A stretch of 64,000 nt of DNA, taken from contig JADCLS010000007.1 of assembly GCA_026702845.1 (NCBI GenBank), positions 1 to 64,000 of the forward strand. The letters are read 5' to 3'. Of the stretch, positions 52,306-62,288 are shown in pieces. The number at the start of each line of letters is the position of its first letter. Position 1 is the stretch's first letter. The notes below the pieces were generated by a model. That model made no database searches, had not been told where the DNA came from, and worked only from the letters and a program-made list of their open reading frames with translations. The translations under genes and the position numbers were made by a program. The DNA comes from Candidatus Heimdallarchaeota archaeon (GTDB lineage Archaea > Asgardarchaeota > Heimdallarchaeia > Heimdallarchaeales > Kariarchaeaceae).

Positions 52306-53012
52306 TTATCAAGAAATGCATTTACCTGCTCATCAAAAGATGCATCCGCACCTGGAGGATCTAAAATCGGTACTGGAGTATTTCTTGTTTCCGTGAATAT
52401 TTGAACATTGATCACTTCCAGAATTGATCCTGCTAGTTTATGCAGATTCTGTGGGGTTTCTTGAGATAAGACATCCAATTCAAATCCATTCTCCAAATTT
52501 GGTTGTTGATTTGTTGAAATATCTGGATTCAATGATAGAAATCTAACAAATGGTTGTAACTCCTTTGCAAGCATGAATGCTCTGATGGATTTTGCCTCAT
52601 ATTCTGGATTGAAGGTAACACGAATTTTGTATCGATTGGTTATTCTACCTGTTAATCGAATTAGAAACTCTCCTGCTTTCTGAACCTCATCAGCTCTGGT
52701 TGAGTTTGGTAAACCTTTTGAGTTAATTAAATTGTTAATCGAGGTCAACATTTCAAGTATATCAAGAATGAAACCCTGATACACCACCGTTGTTAATAGA
52801 CTTGATCCGCCATTATTCAATATCTTCATTGTAGTGCTGAGTTGTGAGAATACTGCATCAACATTAGATTGCTTTAATATATCTGCAGCTTGATTGATCG
52901 CATTAATCGCTGTCTCATGCTGTGAGGGGGTAACAATTAATGGAACAGCACCTTCTAGAGCCTCGATTGCTCTTGATAATATATCCATCTCTTTTTGGAT
53001 AGATTCTGCCAT
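52302..53012 (-). CDS. Hypothetical alpha-helical protein, 236 aa
   Basis: I do not recognise this protein. It is rich in helices, with ALEGAVPLIVTPSQHETAINAINQAADIL, a conserved-looking INSKGLPNSTRADEVQKAGEFLIRLTGR, and a C-terminal part with strand-like character (YKIRVTFNPEYEAKSIR). No signal or membrane segment. It is convergent with the TPR protein and its promoter faces the large membrane operon at 53164. Confidence 0.65.
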   Translation of the reverse strand: MAESIQKEMDILSRAIEALEGAVPLIVTPSQHETAINAINQAADILKQSNVDAVFSQLSTTMKILNNGGSSLLTTVVYQGFILDILEMLTSINNLINSKGLPNSTRADEVQKAGEFLIRLTGRITNRYKIRVTFNPEYEAKSIRAFMLAKELQPFVRFLSLNPDISTNQQPNLENGFELDVLSQETPQNLHKLAGSILEVINVQIFTETRNTPVPILDPPGADASFDEQVNAFLDN

Positions 53013-53163
53013 AAGTACCTATTCGATTACTTTTCTTAACTTTTGTTAGTAGGAAAATAATAAATGCAATATGAATTTCGAATAAATTAAATTTTTGGAA
53101 TAAATGAACTCAAATTCGAATTTGCGAGGATAGTTTTTATACAATGGAAGTCTAATTCTTATT

Positions 53164-55077
53164 GTGGAGCAAAATAACACCCTTGACGAAATGGTTAATT
53201 TTGTAATGTTGGTAACAATCCTTGCAGCTATTACCTGGATTTTCCTCCCTTATGATTTGATTTCTTTATCAGGATCCGTACTGGCTATTATTTCAATAAT
53301 ATTCTACTCCCGGAGGATATTGCTGCTAGCTGATGATATTCGTACACCTTTTGCTGATTCCTTGTTCGTTTTGGCTGGAATTAATGTTAGTTTGTATATG
53401 CTCCATCCCCTTGTATCTTTCTCCATCTTAACAGCGTTTCGTCCTATTAACTCACTGATTTTGTTAGTATTAGGTGTAATCAGTAAATCTATTTTGCTTG
53501 ATGAGGTGCTGATGGAAGCCCTGAAACAACTCAAAGATAGTGTTCTCTTCCTCTTAGATTGGGCTGGAAATAGTATTATAAATTTTGTACGAATCATATT
53601 GACTGTTCTGGCCATAGGCTGTATGATCTTGAGTAATCTTATCGATTCACAGTTAGGAGCAAATTGGGGATTTTCATTGTTCTACCTCCTCTTGGCAACA
53701 GTAATCTTAATGTCTTCGTTACATCATTGGGATGGTAGATTCATAGCATTGAGAATTGTCATTCAACCCATTATCATTATAGTTGCAGTAATAATGCATA
53801 TCTTTTATTCCCCACCCCTTAGTATCTCCTTCGAGATATTTACTATTGCAATTATTTTGTGGGGGATATCAATTCCAAGTTTTATCAAATACCAGAAATA
53901 TATATTGGAAAAAATCACGTATTATTTTACCTATCGCACCATGCTGAGTTTTCAAGTACTTTCAGGTCTACTATCTATTGTATCTCTGATTTTTCTTCCT
54001 ACAACACTTGTTACAAATATCCCTATCAATCTTCTTGGGTTCGCTCTTTTCTTCCTTTTTGCCATTCATAGTCTAATAATCGATTTCTTTATCTGGTTAA
54101 TTCCACTTATTAAGAATTTCATTATCAATACTGTGGAAGTAATTCGTGACAATTTATTCTTCTTCTCACAAGTGAGTGCCATCATTCTTGCACTGGTTTC
54201 ATATTTCTTTTATTTAGCTGAATCCCAGATTATTTACCTTATTATAGCTGTTTTGCTGGTGATTTATGCGTTCCACAGATTAATTAAACAACTACTGATT
54301 TGGTTCTATCATACATCAATACGAACATTTCAATGGGGTTTGGCCCATCCAAGAGCTTCTTGGTACATAATTTTCTCAATAACATCATTATTATCATTTA
54401 TTTTCATTCCTAGGGATGACTTCATGGGCTTTAGGCTTAATTCTGCTGTTGGATTGCTACTGTTGTTCATCACCGGTTTTCCGATATATTATGATTTTAC
54501 TCTGTATATCATCGATATTTGGCCAAATATTATTCAATTTTTGAAAAATCGATTTGATTCAGTTGATAAAATAACACCATGGCTATCTATTATGATATTT
54601 GGATTCTCATCTAGAATTACTGGCACTAGGGAAATAATCTTAGTGTTGTATGCACTAGCGACCATTTTTGCGTTTATTTCCTGGAATGCGTTATTGTTTA
54701 GATTTTATGATCATATCCTTGGAGTTGCATATTTCCTAATTTACAATATGATTCATGGTATTTGGAGAATTACGAGATTTTTCTTCAGGTTGGGATTACT
54801 TGAGTATGTCTTAAGAGCATTACTCAATCTGTTCAAAAGTATGTATCGAAACATTTTCTTACTGATTTTATGGAGTCTTGCTCTTTTCTTTGTATTATTA
54901 GGTGTTGGATTATTCATCCCCTTTATCTTTCCTCCTTCCAGTCTTATTTTTACAGCTATTCTTGAAAATACATTAGTTAAATTAATTGTTGGAACCTTCC
55001 TAATAGGTATTGGTGGATTAACATTCAAAGAGGTAACAGAACGGAGATCTAGATTCCAATTGGAGGTGAAATCATGA
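53164..55077 (+). CDS. Multi-spanning membrane protein, 637 aa (operon with RING-like protein)
   Basis: A GTG-start gene for a protein of about 14-18 hydrophobic segments with only short loops and no soluble domain of note. No transporter motif is recognised. The composition (Ile, Leu, Phe dominant) and short-loop design resemble integral membrane scaffolds. Its last four bases overlap the next gene (ATGA), so the two proteins are translationally coupled and probably act together. Function unknown. Confidence 0.7.
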   Translation: MEQNNTLDEMVNFVMLVTILAAITWIFLPYDLISLSGSVLAIISIIFYSRRILLLADDIRTPFADSLFVLAGINVSLYMLHPLVSFSILTAFRPINSLILLVLGVISKSILLDEVLMEALKQLKDSVLFLLDWAGNSIINFVRIILTVLAIGCMILSNLIDSQLGANWGFSLFYLLLATVILMSSLHHWDGRFIALRIVIQPIIIIVAVIMHIFYSPPLSISFEIFTIAIILWGISIPSFIKYQKYILEKITYYFTYRTMLSFQVLSGLLSIVSLIFLPTTLVTNIPINLLGFALFFLFAIHSLIIDFFIWLIPLIKNFIINTVEVIRDNLFFFSQVSAIILALVSYFFYLAESQIIYLIIAVLLVIYAFHRLIKQLLIWFYHTSIRTFQWGLAHPRASWYIIFSITSLLSFIFIPRDDFMGFRLNSAVGLLLLFITGFPIYYDFTLYIIDIWPNIIQFLKNRFDSVDKITPWLSIMIFGFSSRITGTREIILVLYALATIFAFISWNALLFRFYDHILGVAYFLIYNMIHGIWRITRFFFRLGLLEYVLRALLNLFKSMYRNIFLLILWSLALFFVLLGVGLFIPFIFPPSSLIFTAILENTLVKLIVGTFLIGIGGLTFKEVTERRSRFQLEVKS

Positions 55078-56264
55078 ATATTCGACCGTATGTAATCAGT
55101 CTGGCAGTTTTAGGTGTGGTTGCAGTTATATTTGAACAGGTTGAAATTGGTCTCACTTTATTGGCCGCAGCGGGATTGTTTGCATTTGCCAGTTTTATTG
55201 TTGATCGTCTGAGAAGAATCGGTGTGGAGAGCTGGGTTCTAGGATCAATTGTCGTTGGTATCGGATTTACTCTACTCGCTGTAGTTCTCATTGGATTAGC
55301 TTGGAATATCTTAGATTATACCTTAGGGATTATTCTAGTAATATTGAGTGTTTTTTTGATGGTATTAGGGTATACTACAGAATATTTTGATCTCAATGTT
55401 AAACTAATAGAATTTTACAACAAGTCAAAAGTTCAGATTACTGAAGCGTTAAATCGATTTAGGGCAAGAGTATTTCATTCTGTCTTCACAGGAATTGCAT
55501 TTATCCTATCTCTAATTCTCCTTGCCTCCTTTTTCTATGAACCTCTTATCACTTCACTGCTCTTTTTACCAATTCATCCAAGATGGGCTATGGTGATCCT
55601 GATTCTCTTCTGTCTAGCAATAGAGGTACGTGAATTAGTAATAACTTTACTCAACCGGCTCCTGCATTTTCTACTCCTGCTTCTACAAGGGCTATTTCGA
55701 AGAATACGGAACTTTCCTGGAATAGTCAAGAGACTATTAATCAATTTGGCTGATAGCTTCCAGGCTTTTCTACGATTCTTGGCTACTATCTTTAGATTTA
55801 CCTTCTCACATAGTTATATTGTAGGATTCATTGCATTTGCAGTATTTGGGATCATATCACTTGTAACTAAAGATGATATTTTGGGTTCTTTTAGCATAAT
55901 TCTGCTTTTCACATCTCTTACAATAGTGATTCAGATACATCGACAAAGTATCGAGGAAAACCTACGCTCCACTCAAGCCTCTGCATATAGAACTAGTTTT
56001 CGTGTGAGAAATATATTCAAGAAAAAGCAACTATCTCTTTGTTTTTACTGTGAACGCCCCATCCAACCAGGTTTTGTCTACTGTGTCTCCTGCAATCAGA
56101 TGCTACCAAGCTGTTTTATTTGTAGAAACACCATAGGCCTTGGTGATGAGTATGAACAATGTGATAATTGTGAGTATCATTTCCATTCTTCTCATCTTGA
56201 AAAATGGTTAAGTATCATCAATACTTGTCCAATTTGTAAAACAGAATGGAAATCTAGAGAGTAA
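55074..56264 (+). CDS. Membrane protein with C-terminal RING-H2-like zinc domain
   Basis: A 396-residue protein. Residues about 1-310 contain roughly eight transmembrane helices. The C-terminal part, from residue 320, has C323-x2-C326, C337-x2-C340, C347-x2-C350, C363-x2-C366, H369, H371, H374, and C385-x2-C388. The segment from C347 to C388 reads as a RING-H2-like cross-brace: CxxC, then CxxHxH, WL after H374, and CPIC. The first two pairs form an additional zinc ribbon. In eukaryotes such membrane RING proteins are ubiquitin ligases. An E3-type role is an inference; no ubiquitin, E1 or E2 gene lies here. Confidence 0.8.
   Translation: MNIRPYVISLAVLGVVAVIFEQVEIGLTLLAAAGLFAFASFIVDRLRRIGVESWVLGSIVVGIGFTLLAVVLIGLAWNILDYTLGIILVILSVFLMVLGYTTEYFDLNVKLIEFYNKSKVQITEALNRFRARVFHSVFTGIAFILSLILLASFFYEPLITSLLFLPIHPRWAMVILILFCLAIEVRELVITLLNRLLHFLLLLLQGLFRRIRNFPGIVKRLLINLADSFQAFLRFLATIFRFTFSHSYIVGFIAFAVFGIISLVTKDDILGSFSIILLFTSLTIVIQIHRQSIEENLRSTQASAYRTSFRVRNIFKKKQLSLCFYCERPIQPGFVYCVSCNQMLPSCFICRNTIGLGDEYEQCDNCEYHFHSSHLEKWLSIINTCPICKTEWKSRE
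56112..56237 (+). other. RING-H2-like motif within the membrane protein
   Basis: The segment encodes residues 347-388. The order CxxC, about 12 residues, CxxC, then H-x-H-x2-H, W-L and finally CPIC resembles membrane E3 RING-H2 domains. The histidine H374 sits where most RING proteins have Cys. The motif continues directly from a CxxC...CxxC zinc ribbon upstream. Confidence 0.6.
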
Positions 56265-57536
56265 TTACTCAAGAATGAACGATATTACATCCGATAGCAA
56301 TGCTCTGACCCAAGTTCGATCTATTTCTTCACCATATCTGATTGTTGAAAGACGAGTTTTAATAATAAAACTCAGCTTATTGTAATCAGCAACAATTTTC
56401 TCCGCTGCTTCTGTAAAATATATGATAATCATAGTTAATATTGGATCCTCTCCCTCTTTAGTAATGATTTTTGTTGGATAAACCAAAGCAGATAGTGATA
56501 ATTCTGATCTGATTGAGACTGGTAGAGGTCCAAACAATGCCTCGTGAAAATTCTCATCACGTGCTCCTATTAGTGTACTATAAAATATTCCATTTTTAAT
56601 TACATCATTTTCATCCAACAAATCGACATTTAGATGGGCAAGAACTTTTGGACCCATGAACATGTCTGATTGATAGATACTCAATGATAATGCCTTTTCA
56701 AGGGCCTCAAAAGATGTACCAGCAGCAGCAATCGTCATAGTAGTATTAGCTTGCGCAGGGATGGAGGCCAACCCAATTTCATTAGGATTTACCAGCTCAA
56801 AAAGTTGTATTATTCTCTGACGAGATGCCATGGTTAGAATTGCTTGACTAAATAGGCTCTCAATAAACTTCTTCTGGTAAAGAAATTCAAGCTCCATTTG
56901 GAGTTCCTGAGAGACCTTTCGTAATTGATCAAAAACCTCATCTTCGGTATAATTACCCCAGAGTTCAGGATTTGGTTCAATACTGTTTTTATCAGTGTTT
57001 AACAAAAACATATTGCCCGTCTGTTTTGTTATAGATTCTAATATAGATCTGGATTGAGTACTGATTACACCTCTTAATGTAGATGATGCATGTGACAAGA
57101 GTTCGTTCAGAAAACTTGAGACTAGTACACATCCTACTCCTATTTTGGATAACTCTTCAACAGATGGTACAGACACATTACTCGAGAATTTAATCAGTAA
57201 ATCTTGCAATTGGTCTCTAGAAATGGGTTTGGATACAAAATCAGTCGCTCCTAGTTTCAGTGCAGCTGCTATTGTCTGTCCCTGGGTCATACCTGAAAGC
57301 ATTACAACTTTAGTAGTGCTCAATTTTTCTTTTACCCTTGGAAGAATATCTAATCCTGATTGATCAGGAAGAATAATATCCAAAAATATGACATCAGGCG
57401 ATATATTATCCATATCATCAAGGATACCTGCCCCAGAATCATACGTTTTTATCACATTGTGACCTGCTTCTTGGATGGATTTACTCAAGGTCTCACGAAC
57501 AAAAAATGAATCATCAACAATCACACATTGGAGCAT
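56265..57536 (-). CDS. Response regulator with unassigned C-terminal output region
   Basis: From ATG 57536 it has 423 residues. Residues 1-120 are a CheY-type receiver: IVDDSFFVRETLSKSI, phospho-acceptor Asp in VIFLDIILPDQSG, MLSG and the KP of VSKPIS. The remaining 300 residues do not match a DNA-binding or enzymatic domain I know. They contain an acidic middle and a beta-rich end. No kinase gene is nearby. A longer upstream frame was rejected because TTTATAAT lies 26 bases before 57536 (57561-57568). The gene is divergent from the large unknown protein at 57687. Confidence 0.85.
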   Translation of the reverse strand: MLQCVIVDDSFFVRETLSKSIQEAGHNVIKTYDSGAGILDDMDNISPDVIFLDIILPDQSGLDILPRVKEKLSTTKVVMLSGMTQGQTIAAALKLGATDFVSKPISRDQLQDLLIKFSSNVSVPSVEELSKIGVGCVLVSSFLNELLSHASSTLRGVISTQSRSILESITKQTGNMFLLNTDKNSIEPNPELWGNYTEDEVFDQLRKVSQELQMELEFLYQKKFIESLFSQAILTMASRQRIIQLFELVNPNEIGLASIPAQANTTMTIAAAGTSFEALEKALSLSIYQSDMFMGPKVLAHLNVDLLDENDVIKNGIFYSTLIGARDENFHEALFGPLPVSIRSELSLSALVYPTKIITKEGEDPILTMIIIYFTEAAEKIVADYNKLSFIIKTRLSTIRYGEEIDRTWVRALLSDVISFILE

Positions 57537-57560
57537 TAGTAATTTACAGATTATAGTAAA

Positions 57561-57568
57561 ATTATAAA
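57561..57568 (-). promoter_or_regulatory. TATA box of the response-regulator gene
   Basis: On the minus strand this reads TTTATAAT and is centred about 28 bases before ATG 57536. It fixes the gene start there and rules out an upstream in-frame extension to 57632. Confidence 0.5.
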
Positions 57569-57686
57569 GTCTTTTGTGATTTTTCTCAAATATTTGCCTA
57601 TAATTTTGATACCTTATACATTTCTTTATCAAAAACTTGTAAATTCATGAGGAGTTTTATTAATAGTAAGTTGAAAACAACTGACA

Positions 57687-59729
57687 ATGTCCAACTTCTC
57701 TCATAAGGACTTGAATAATGAATTAAAAGAATCATTAACTCAAAATGTTGGATTGGAACAGTCAATCAAACGGTACGAAAGTTTAATTCCAGAGAAAATT
57801 GAGACATATATGTCTCGATACCATTGCACAGCTTTTGAGACAATGACTGGATTTTATATTTCAGATTACCTGATTACCTCCGATGAATTACCTCAATATG
57901 ATGAAAATCAAAGATTAGACAATATTTTCTATTTTCTTAAACTTGGGAAGGAATCATCCATAGAATTTGTAGATTCAGTATTGTTAATAGATAAAATATT
58001 GTCATTACTCAAAACCATCTCCATCCAATTCAGGCAATTATCTGAACTCGGAATTGATAAAGAAGAGATCGAGAGCATAATAATTTTTGAAATTCTAAAT
58101 GACTTTTATAATGAAGTTTTCAATGCTCATGTTGAGATCGATTATCGTTGGTTACTTTCGCTGATCATATCATTGAATACCCAAAAACCAGTTTCTGATG
58201 TTTATCCATTTGCAAGATCCCTATTTGAATTTCGGGAGATGAATAATTCCAATTACTATTATATCTCAAAAATCTTATTTGAAAATACTCATTTTTCAAC
58301 TAATGAAACTGATATAATTGCTAAACAAACTTATAACTCCCAAATTACTGGAACTCATGTGATCATTTTCTGTAGTGATGGAAAAAACCGACACCTTGGT
58401 CATTCCAGTATTGATACCTGTATACACACTTTAAATACTGATGACTTTTATGAACAACTTCATCAATTGCCAGAACTCCAAACTATTAATGGTGCTTTCC
58501 CACTTGATGTAATGATTTCGAAAACAGTGCAGAAAGATGGTTATAGCACAAAAATATTCCAGTTACAACGATCATTCGAGAATATTTCATGTTTGATCAT
58601 AATTCTAAGTGAGATTTTGGAAGATATTCATCTAACACAACTAAATAATTTGATTAATTCAATCCTACCACAGACGAAGTATTTGTTCACTCAACAGCCC
58701 AAAGTAGCTGTTACCATACTGTCTCAATGGGCTAATTTTATTCATCTATCTCAGACTGTTGAGGGTGCAACAATTAAAGATTTAACAAGTGACGTGAGTA
58801 GGGAGAGGGATTGGACAATTGGGGGAATAGTCTGTACAGAGGATGATAAAGTCAATTTTTACTCAAATGTAGTGAACAACCGACTACTACAAGCCATGAT
58901 TGTGGAGTTGCTCGAATACCTTGGCAATATACACACCTTCCTAACATCTTTTGACAAATTGAAACATATTCCATTTGAAGTAGTACCCTATGAGGTTCTA
59001 TTCCGGAAGAAGGAAGGCTTACGATTATTTCTTCTTGAACGGGTTGAGAAAGATCTTGGAAGTGTTCTATTAAAAACCAAGGAGCAAGCAGTAGCAACGT
59101 ATATCGTACATCAACACGATGGGATTAATCGGAAATTCACTCGTATGAAATTGGCTGATTTAGCTAAAACTAATCAAGCATATGATGAGTGGTTATCTGA
59201 AAAATTGGGCTTTGATAAAACCCAGGAATTTGAGTTAGAATCACTTCATATGGAAATAATGGAACCTAGGGCTGCTTCTTGGGATATTATCGAGGAAAAG
59301 ACAAATGAGTTAGGGGTTTCTGTCGCAGACCGTCTAAAAAATCTCCAGCAGAATCAGAATGATCAAGAACGTATTCAAAAATATCTCGGAGATTTCATAA
59401 TCCAGAATGTGATTGCAAATACTAAGTTACTTCTCTTCACAGATCCAAAAATGAAGGATTTTATTGGTATTGATGTCTGTGAAAATGAGGTAAAACAGGC
59501 ACAACAAAAGATTTCAGGCCTTAAGGATCAGTATAGCATCTTTAAACTATCAGGAAAAATCGGTGATCAAGCTATTGATATAGTTAACACCATTGATAAT
59601 CTAGTCACTCCAGCTATCAAACAGGCAATGTTTAAGATTGAAAGTTTACAGGGCAATATCAGTCAATTGTATCCCATTCAGATGTTTGAAATACGAAAAT
59701 TACTGGAGGGGGATCTAAATGATGATTGA
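57687..59729 (+). CDS. Large protein of unknown function, 680 aa
   Basis: I do not recognise a family. It is soluble, mostly helical, and lacks signal or membrane segments. A middle portion (about 217-310) has alternating strands and helices (HVIIFCSDGKNRHLGHSSID, CLIIILSEILEDIHLTQLNNLI), which resembles a roadblock/longin-type module. The C-terminal 150 residues are helical with an acidic-Lys coiled pattern. A TTTTATTAA box lies about 26 bases upstream. It is divergent from the response regulator, and the shared 150-base gap suggests co-regulation, so partnership is a possibility. Confidence 0.7.
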   Translation: MSNFSHKDLNNELKESLTQNVGLEQSIKRYESLIPEKIETYMSRYHCTAFETMTGFYISDYLITSDELPQYDENQRLDNIFYFLKLGKESSIEFVDSVLLIDKILSLLKTISIQFRQLSELGIDKEEIESIIIFEILNDFYNEVFNAHVEIDYRWLLSLIISLNTQKPVSDVYPFARSLFEFREMNNSNYYYISKILFENTHFSTNETDIIAKQTYNSQITGTHVIIFCSDGKNRHLGHSSIDTCIHTLNTDDFYEQLHQLPELQTINGAFPLDVMISKTVQKDGYSTKIFQLQRSFENISCLIIILSEILEDIHLTQLNNLINSILPQTKYLFTQQPKVAVTILSQWANFIHLSQTVEGATIKDLTSDVSRERDWTIGGIVCTEDDKVNFYSNVVNNRLLQAMIVELLEYLGNIHTFLTSFDKLKHIPFEVVPYEVLFRKKEGLRLFLLERVEKDLGSVLLKTKEQAVATYIVHQHDGINRKFTRMKLADLAKTNQAYDEWLSEKLGFDKTQEFELESLHMEIMEPRAASWDIIEEKTNELGVSVADRLKNLQQNQNDQERIQKYLGDFIIQNVIANTKLLLFTDPKMKDFIGIDVCENEVKQAQQKISGLKDQYSIFKLSGKIGDQAIDIVNTIDNLVTPAIKQAMFKIESLQGNISQLYPIQMFEIRKLLEGDLNDD

Positions 59730-59731
59730 GG

Positions 59732-59739
59732 TTTTTTTT
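59732..59739 (+). terminator. T-rich terminator after the 680-residue protein gene
   Basis: Eight consecutive T directly after the stop codon (59727-59729), with no hairpin needed. This fits the poly-T type termination of archaeal RNA polymerase. Confidence 0.35.
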
Positions 59740-59797
59740 AACATTCTATAGGTTCACAATCAATCGGTAAAAATAGCATTACTCTCACATAAGGTTA

Positions 59798-60682
59798 TTG
59801 TATCAATTCTCTCTTCAAAATGTTGATCGTAGGTCAGAATTACACGATTTTGCTAGATATACTTTGGCTAGCATAAAGTATCTTGACTATAAGACTTTGG
59901 AAGAAGAATTATTGAGAATACAACTCCTCCATCATATAGAGTTTTATTGGATATTATGTGATGGCAAAAGGGTTGGAGTGGTGAAATTCTCTCTTTTTTA
60001 CTTCTATGACTTTGGATTGTTTGAAGAAATTGATGATCAAAATTTAGAAGTAATTTTCATGATTCTAGAGGAAAAATTGAGGAAAGCATTCACAGGGAGA
60101 TTGCAAGGGAATATTGAGTCTACGTACTTACCCGTTTCAAAAAATATTGGATGGAAGGAGGAATATTCAAGATATCGTATGTTTCTTGACTTTTCCAAGG
60201 TTAAGGGGATGAGTGACTACTCTAAAATCAAGTACACCACAGCCAGAAATTTTGACCTACATGAACTCCATGAACTATTCTCAAGTGCATATAGTGGGAG
60301 TATTGATGAAAAGATTGGATTAATCACTAGATCCACAATCGACGACTCCATTTCAGACATAAAATACGGTAAATATGGAGATTTACTCGAAGATCAGTCA
60401 ATTATTGCATACAATCGATGGGGTAGAATAATCGGTGCTTCCCTTATTACTTTTTCAGAAAACAGTGCATTTTTGGTAATTATTGGAGTGAGGAGAAATC
60501 AGCAACACAAGGGTCTTGGAAGAAAACTGCTTACTTATAATATTGAGAAATCTATAGAGGCAGGGTTTACAGATATGAAATTATGGGTTACTATGAATAA
60601 TTCTGCTGTCAGATTTTATGAATCAATGGGATTTGAAGTACTTAATAGGGTTAGCAGCATATATAAACCAAGACTTAGTTAG
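59798..60682 (+). CDS. GNAT-family N-acetyltransferase (second copy)
   Basis: A 294-residue protein with a TTG start. The C-terminal GNAT domain includes VIIGVRRNQQHKGLGRKLLTYN and NNSAVRFYESMGFEV. The N-terminal half is the same unknown domain type as in the copy at 9983-10876, with which it shares size and architecture. Substrate unknown. Its 3' end overlaps the convergent amidohydrolase gene by four bases. Confidence 0.85.
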   Translation: MYQFSLQNVDRRSELHDFARYTLASIKYLDYKTLEEELLRIQLLHHIEFYWILCDGKRVGVVKFSLFYFYDFGLFEEIDDQNLEVIFMILEEKLRKAFTGRLQGNIESTYLPVSKNIGWKEEYSRYRMFLDFSKVKGMSDYSKIKYTTARNFDLHELHELFSSAYSGSIDEKIGLITRSTIDDSISDIKYGKYGDLLEDQSIIAYNRWGRIIGASLITFSENSAFLVIIGVRRNQQHKGLGRKLLTYNIEKSIEAGFTDMKLWVTMNNSAVRFYESMGFEVLNRVSSIYKPRLS

Positions 60683-62163
60683 AGCTTCTTCTGGCCTTCA
60701 ATATATACTTCTTCTATTAAGGCAGTTTTCAATAATCGAGGATTATCAATGACATCTTCTGATACAACAACAAAATCTGCTTTATATCCAGGATGCAATT
60801 TTCCAATCCTATCTTCCATTTTACTAGTATATGCTGCTGCAGACGTGTATAATCGTAATGCTTGATCAAAAGAAATACATTCCTCTTCTCTCCATACCTT
60901 GCCATTATTCACTTCTCTGTACATAGCGGAATACATTCCTAGTAGGGGATTGGGGCTCTCAATTGGAGCATCAGAGCCACCTGAAACCTGTATGCCCCTA
61001 TCAATCAGAGTTTTCCATGCATATGAATATTTTCTTCTCTCTGTATCTCCTACTCTTTTATCTACCCAATTTCCATCAGTGATTATAAATGGTGGTTGAA
61101 TATTCGCAATAATACCTAATGCCTGCATACGATCTATTAGATCCTTTCCAAGTATCTGTGCATGTGTGAGAATAGGTCTATCTGTAGCTCCTCCATGTTC
61201 AATGGCATTGATAGTGATTTCTGCTGCTTTATCCCCTATAGCATGGATTTCAACCCGATATCCACGTTCTGTGGCTTCCCGAACCAGATTATTCAATTCC
61301 TCTTGGGTATAAATAGGAATCCCCTTGATAGGCTCATCAGCGTACTCTTCACGCATTGCTGCAGTTCTAGCCCCTAGGGAACCATCAGCAAACAACTTCA
61401 CCCGATCGCAGTAAAGTAGTCCTATGGAAGTCCCTGCAGGAGGTGCAAGATCCATTTCCTTATGATATGGTGTTAATGATACACGAATTGGTAGGTTATT
61501 TTCCTCCTGTATTTCTTTATAAATATCCCATGCCTTAGCATCATTTGTTTGAACCATGGTTAATCCAAGTCGTAAACATTCCTCTAATCCTAATTGAATT
61601 AAAGCCTTCCTTTTATTTCTATCTACTTGAATAAGGGTAGAGACCAGTTCCATGGCATTCTCCTTTAGAATACCTGTTAGTTGCCCATTCAATTGTTCTA
61701 TCTCCCCTCCATCCGGATTTGGGGTCTCTTCCGTGATTTGTGCAATTTCTAATGCTTTTGAATTCACTACTGCTATATGATGGCAAGCTCTGTATAAGAT
61801 GACTGGTTGGTCCTTTATAATTGCATCAAGATCTTTTCGGGATGGGAATCGTTTATCTTCAAATCGATCCTGATCCCAACCTCTTCCCACTATCCAACCT
61901 TCCCTTCCCTTGGCATACTCTTCTAACTTTGCTTGCAGTTCAATGATTGAGCCAGTTCCTCTCAATAGTAGATCATCCGTCATTCTTCCAATTCCAAAAA
62001 CATGAAGATGTGCATCAATTAAGCCCGGCAAAATAATCTTTCCATTCATATCCCTGCCTTCCCTCTCACCAGTTCCAATTTTCTGAATTACACCATCGTG
62101 TACTTCCATCCAAGATTTAATTCCACTTTCAGTATAGATCTTTGCATTGGTGAATATTGCCAT
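60679..62163 (-). CDS. YtcJ-like metal-dependent amidohydrolase
   Basis: A 494-residue amidohydrolase. It begins FTNAKIYTESGIKSWMEVHDG, has the LPGLIDAHLHVFGIG metal-ligand motif (HxH), a GRGWDQDRF loop, HAIGDKAAE, THAQIL, and GSDAPIESPNPL, followed by an Ala-rich ending typical of cytosine-deaminase-like Amidohydro_3 proteins. Typical homologs hydrolyse amide or imide bonds, but the substrate is unknown. It has a normal length and no signal peptide. It is convergent with the GNAT gene and divergent from copA. Confidence 0.9.
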   Translation of the reverse strand: MAIFTNAKIYTESGIKSWMEVHDGVIQKIGTGEREGRDMNGKIILPGLIDAHLHVFGIGRMTDDLLLRGTGSIIELQAKLEEYAKGREGWIVGRGWDQDRFEDKRFPSRKDLDAIIKDQPVILYRACHHIAVVNSKALEIAQITEETPNPDGGEIEQLNGQLTGILKENAMELVSTLIQVDRNKRKALIQLGLEECLRLGLTMVQTNDAKAWDIYKEIQEENNLPIRVSLTPYHKEMDLAPPAGTSIGLLYCDRVKLFADGSLGARTAAMREEYADEPIKGIPIYTQEELNNLVREATERGYRVEIHAIGDKAAEITINAIEHGGATDRPILTHAQILGKDLIDRMQALGIIANIQPPFIITDGNWVDKRVGDTERRKYSYAWKTLIDRGIQVSGGSDAPIESPNPLLGMYSAMYREVNNGKVWREEECISFDQALRLYTSAAAYTSKMEDRIGKLHPGYKADFVVVSEDVIDNPRLLKTALIEEVYIEGQKKL

Positions 62164-62288
62164 GACCCTTTAATATTTTATACCTTACTTAATGCTTTGA
62201 CCATAGGACTTTGAATCTGAGTATTTTATATTAGCTTGATGGGAACAGCTTTTTCAACTCAAAAATTAATTCACTTATTATCAGATTT

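Noticed and set aside
57537..57632. Upstream extension of the response regulator frame
   Set aside because: A TATA box occupies this stretch and the extra residues precede the receiver domain without conservation.
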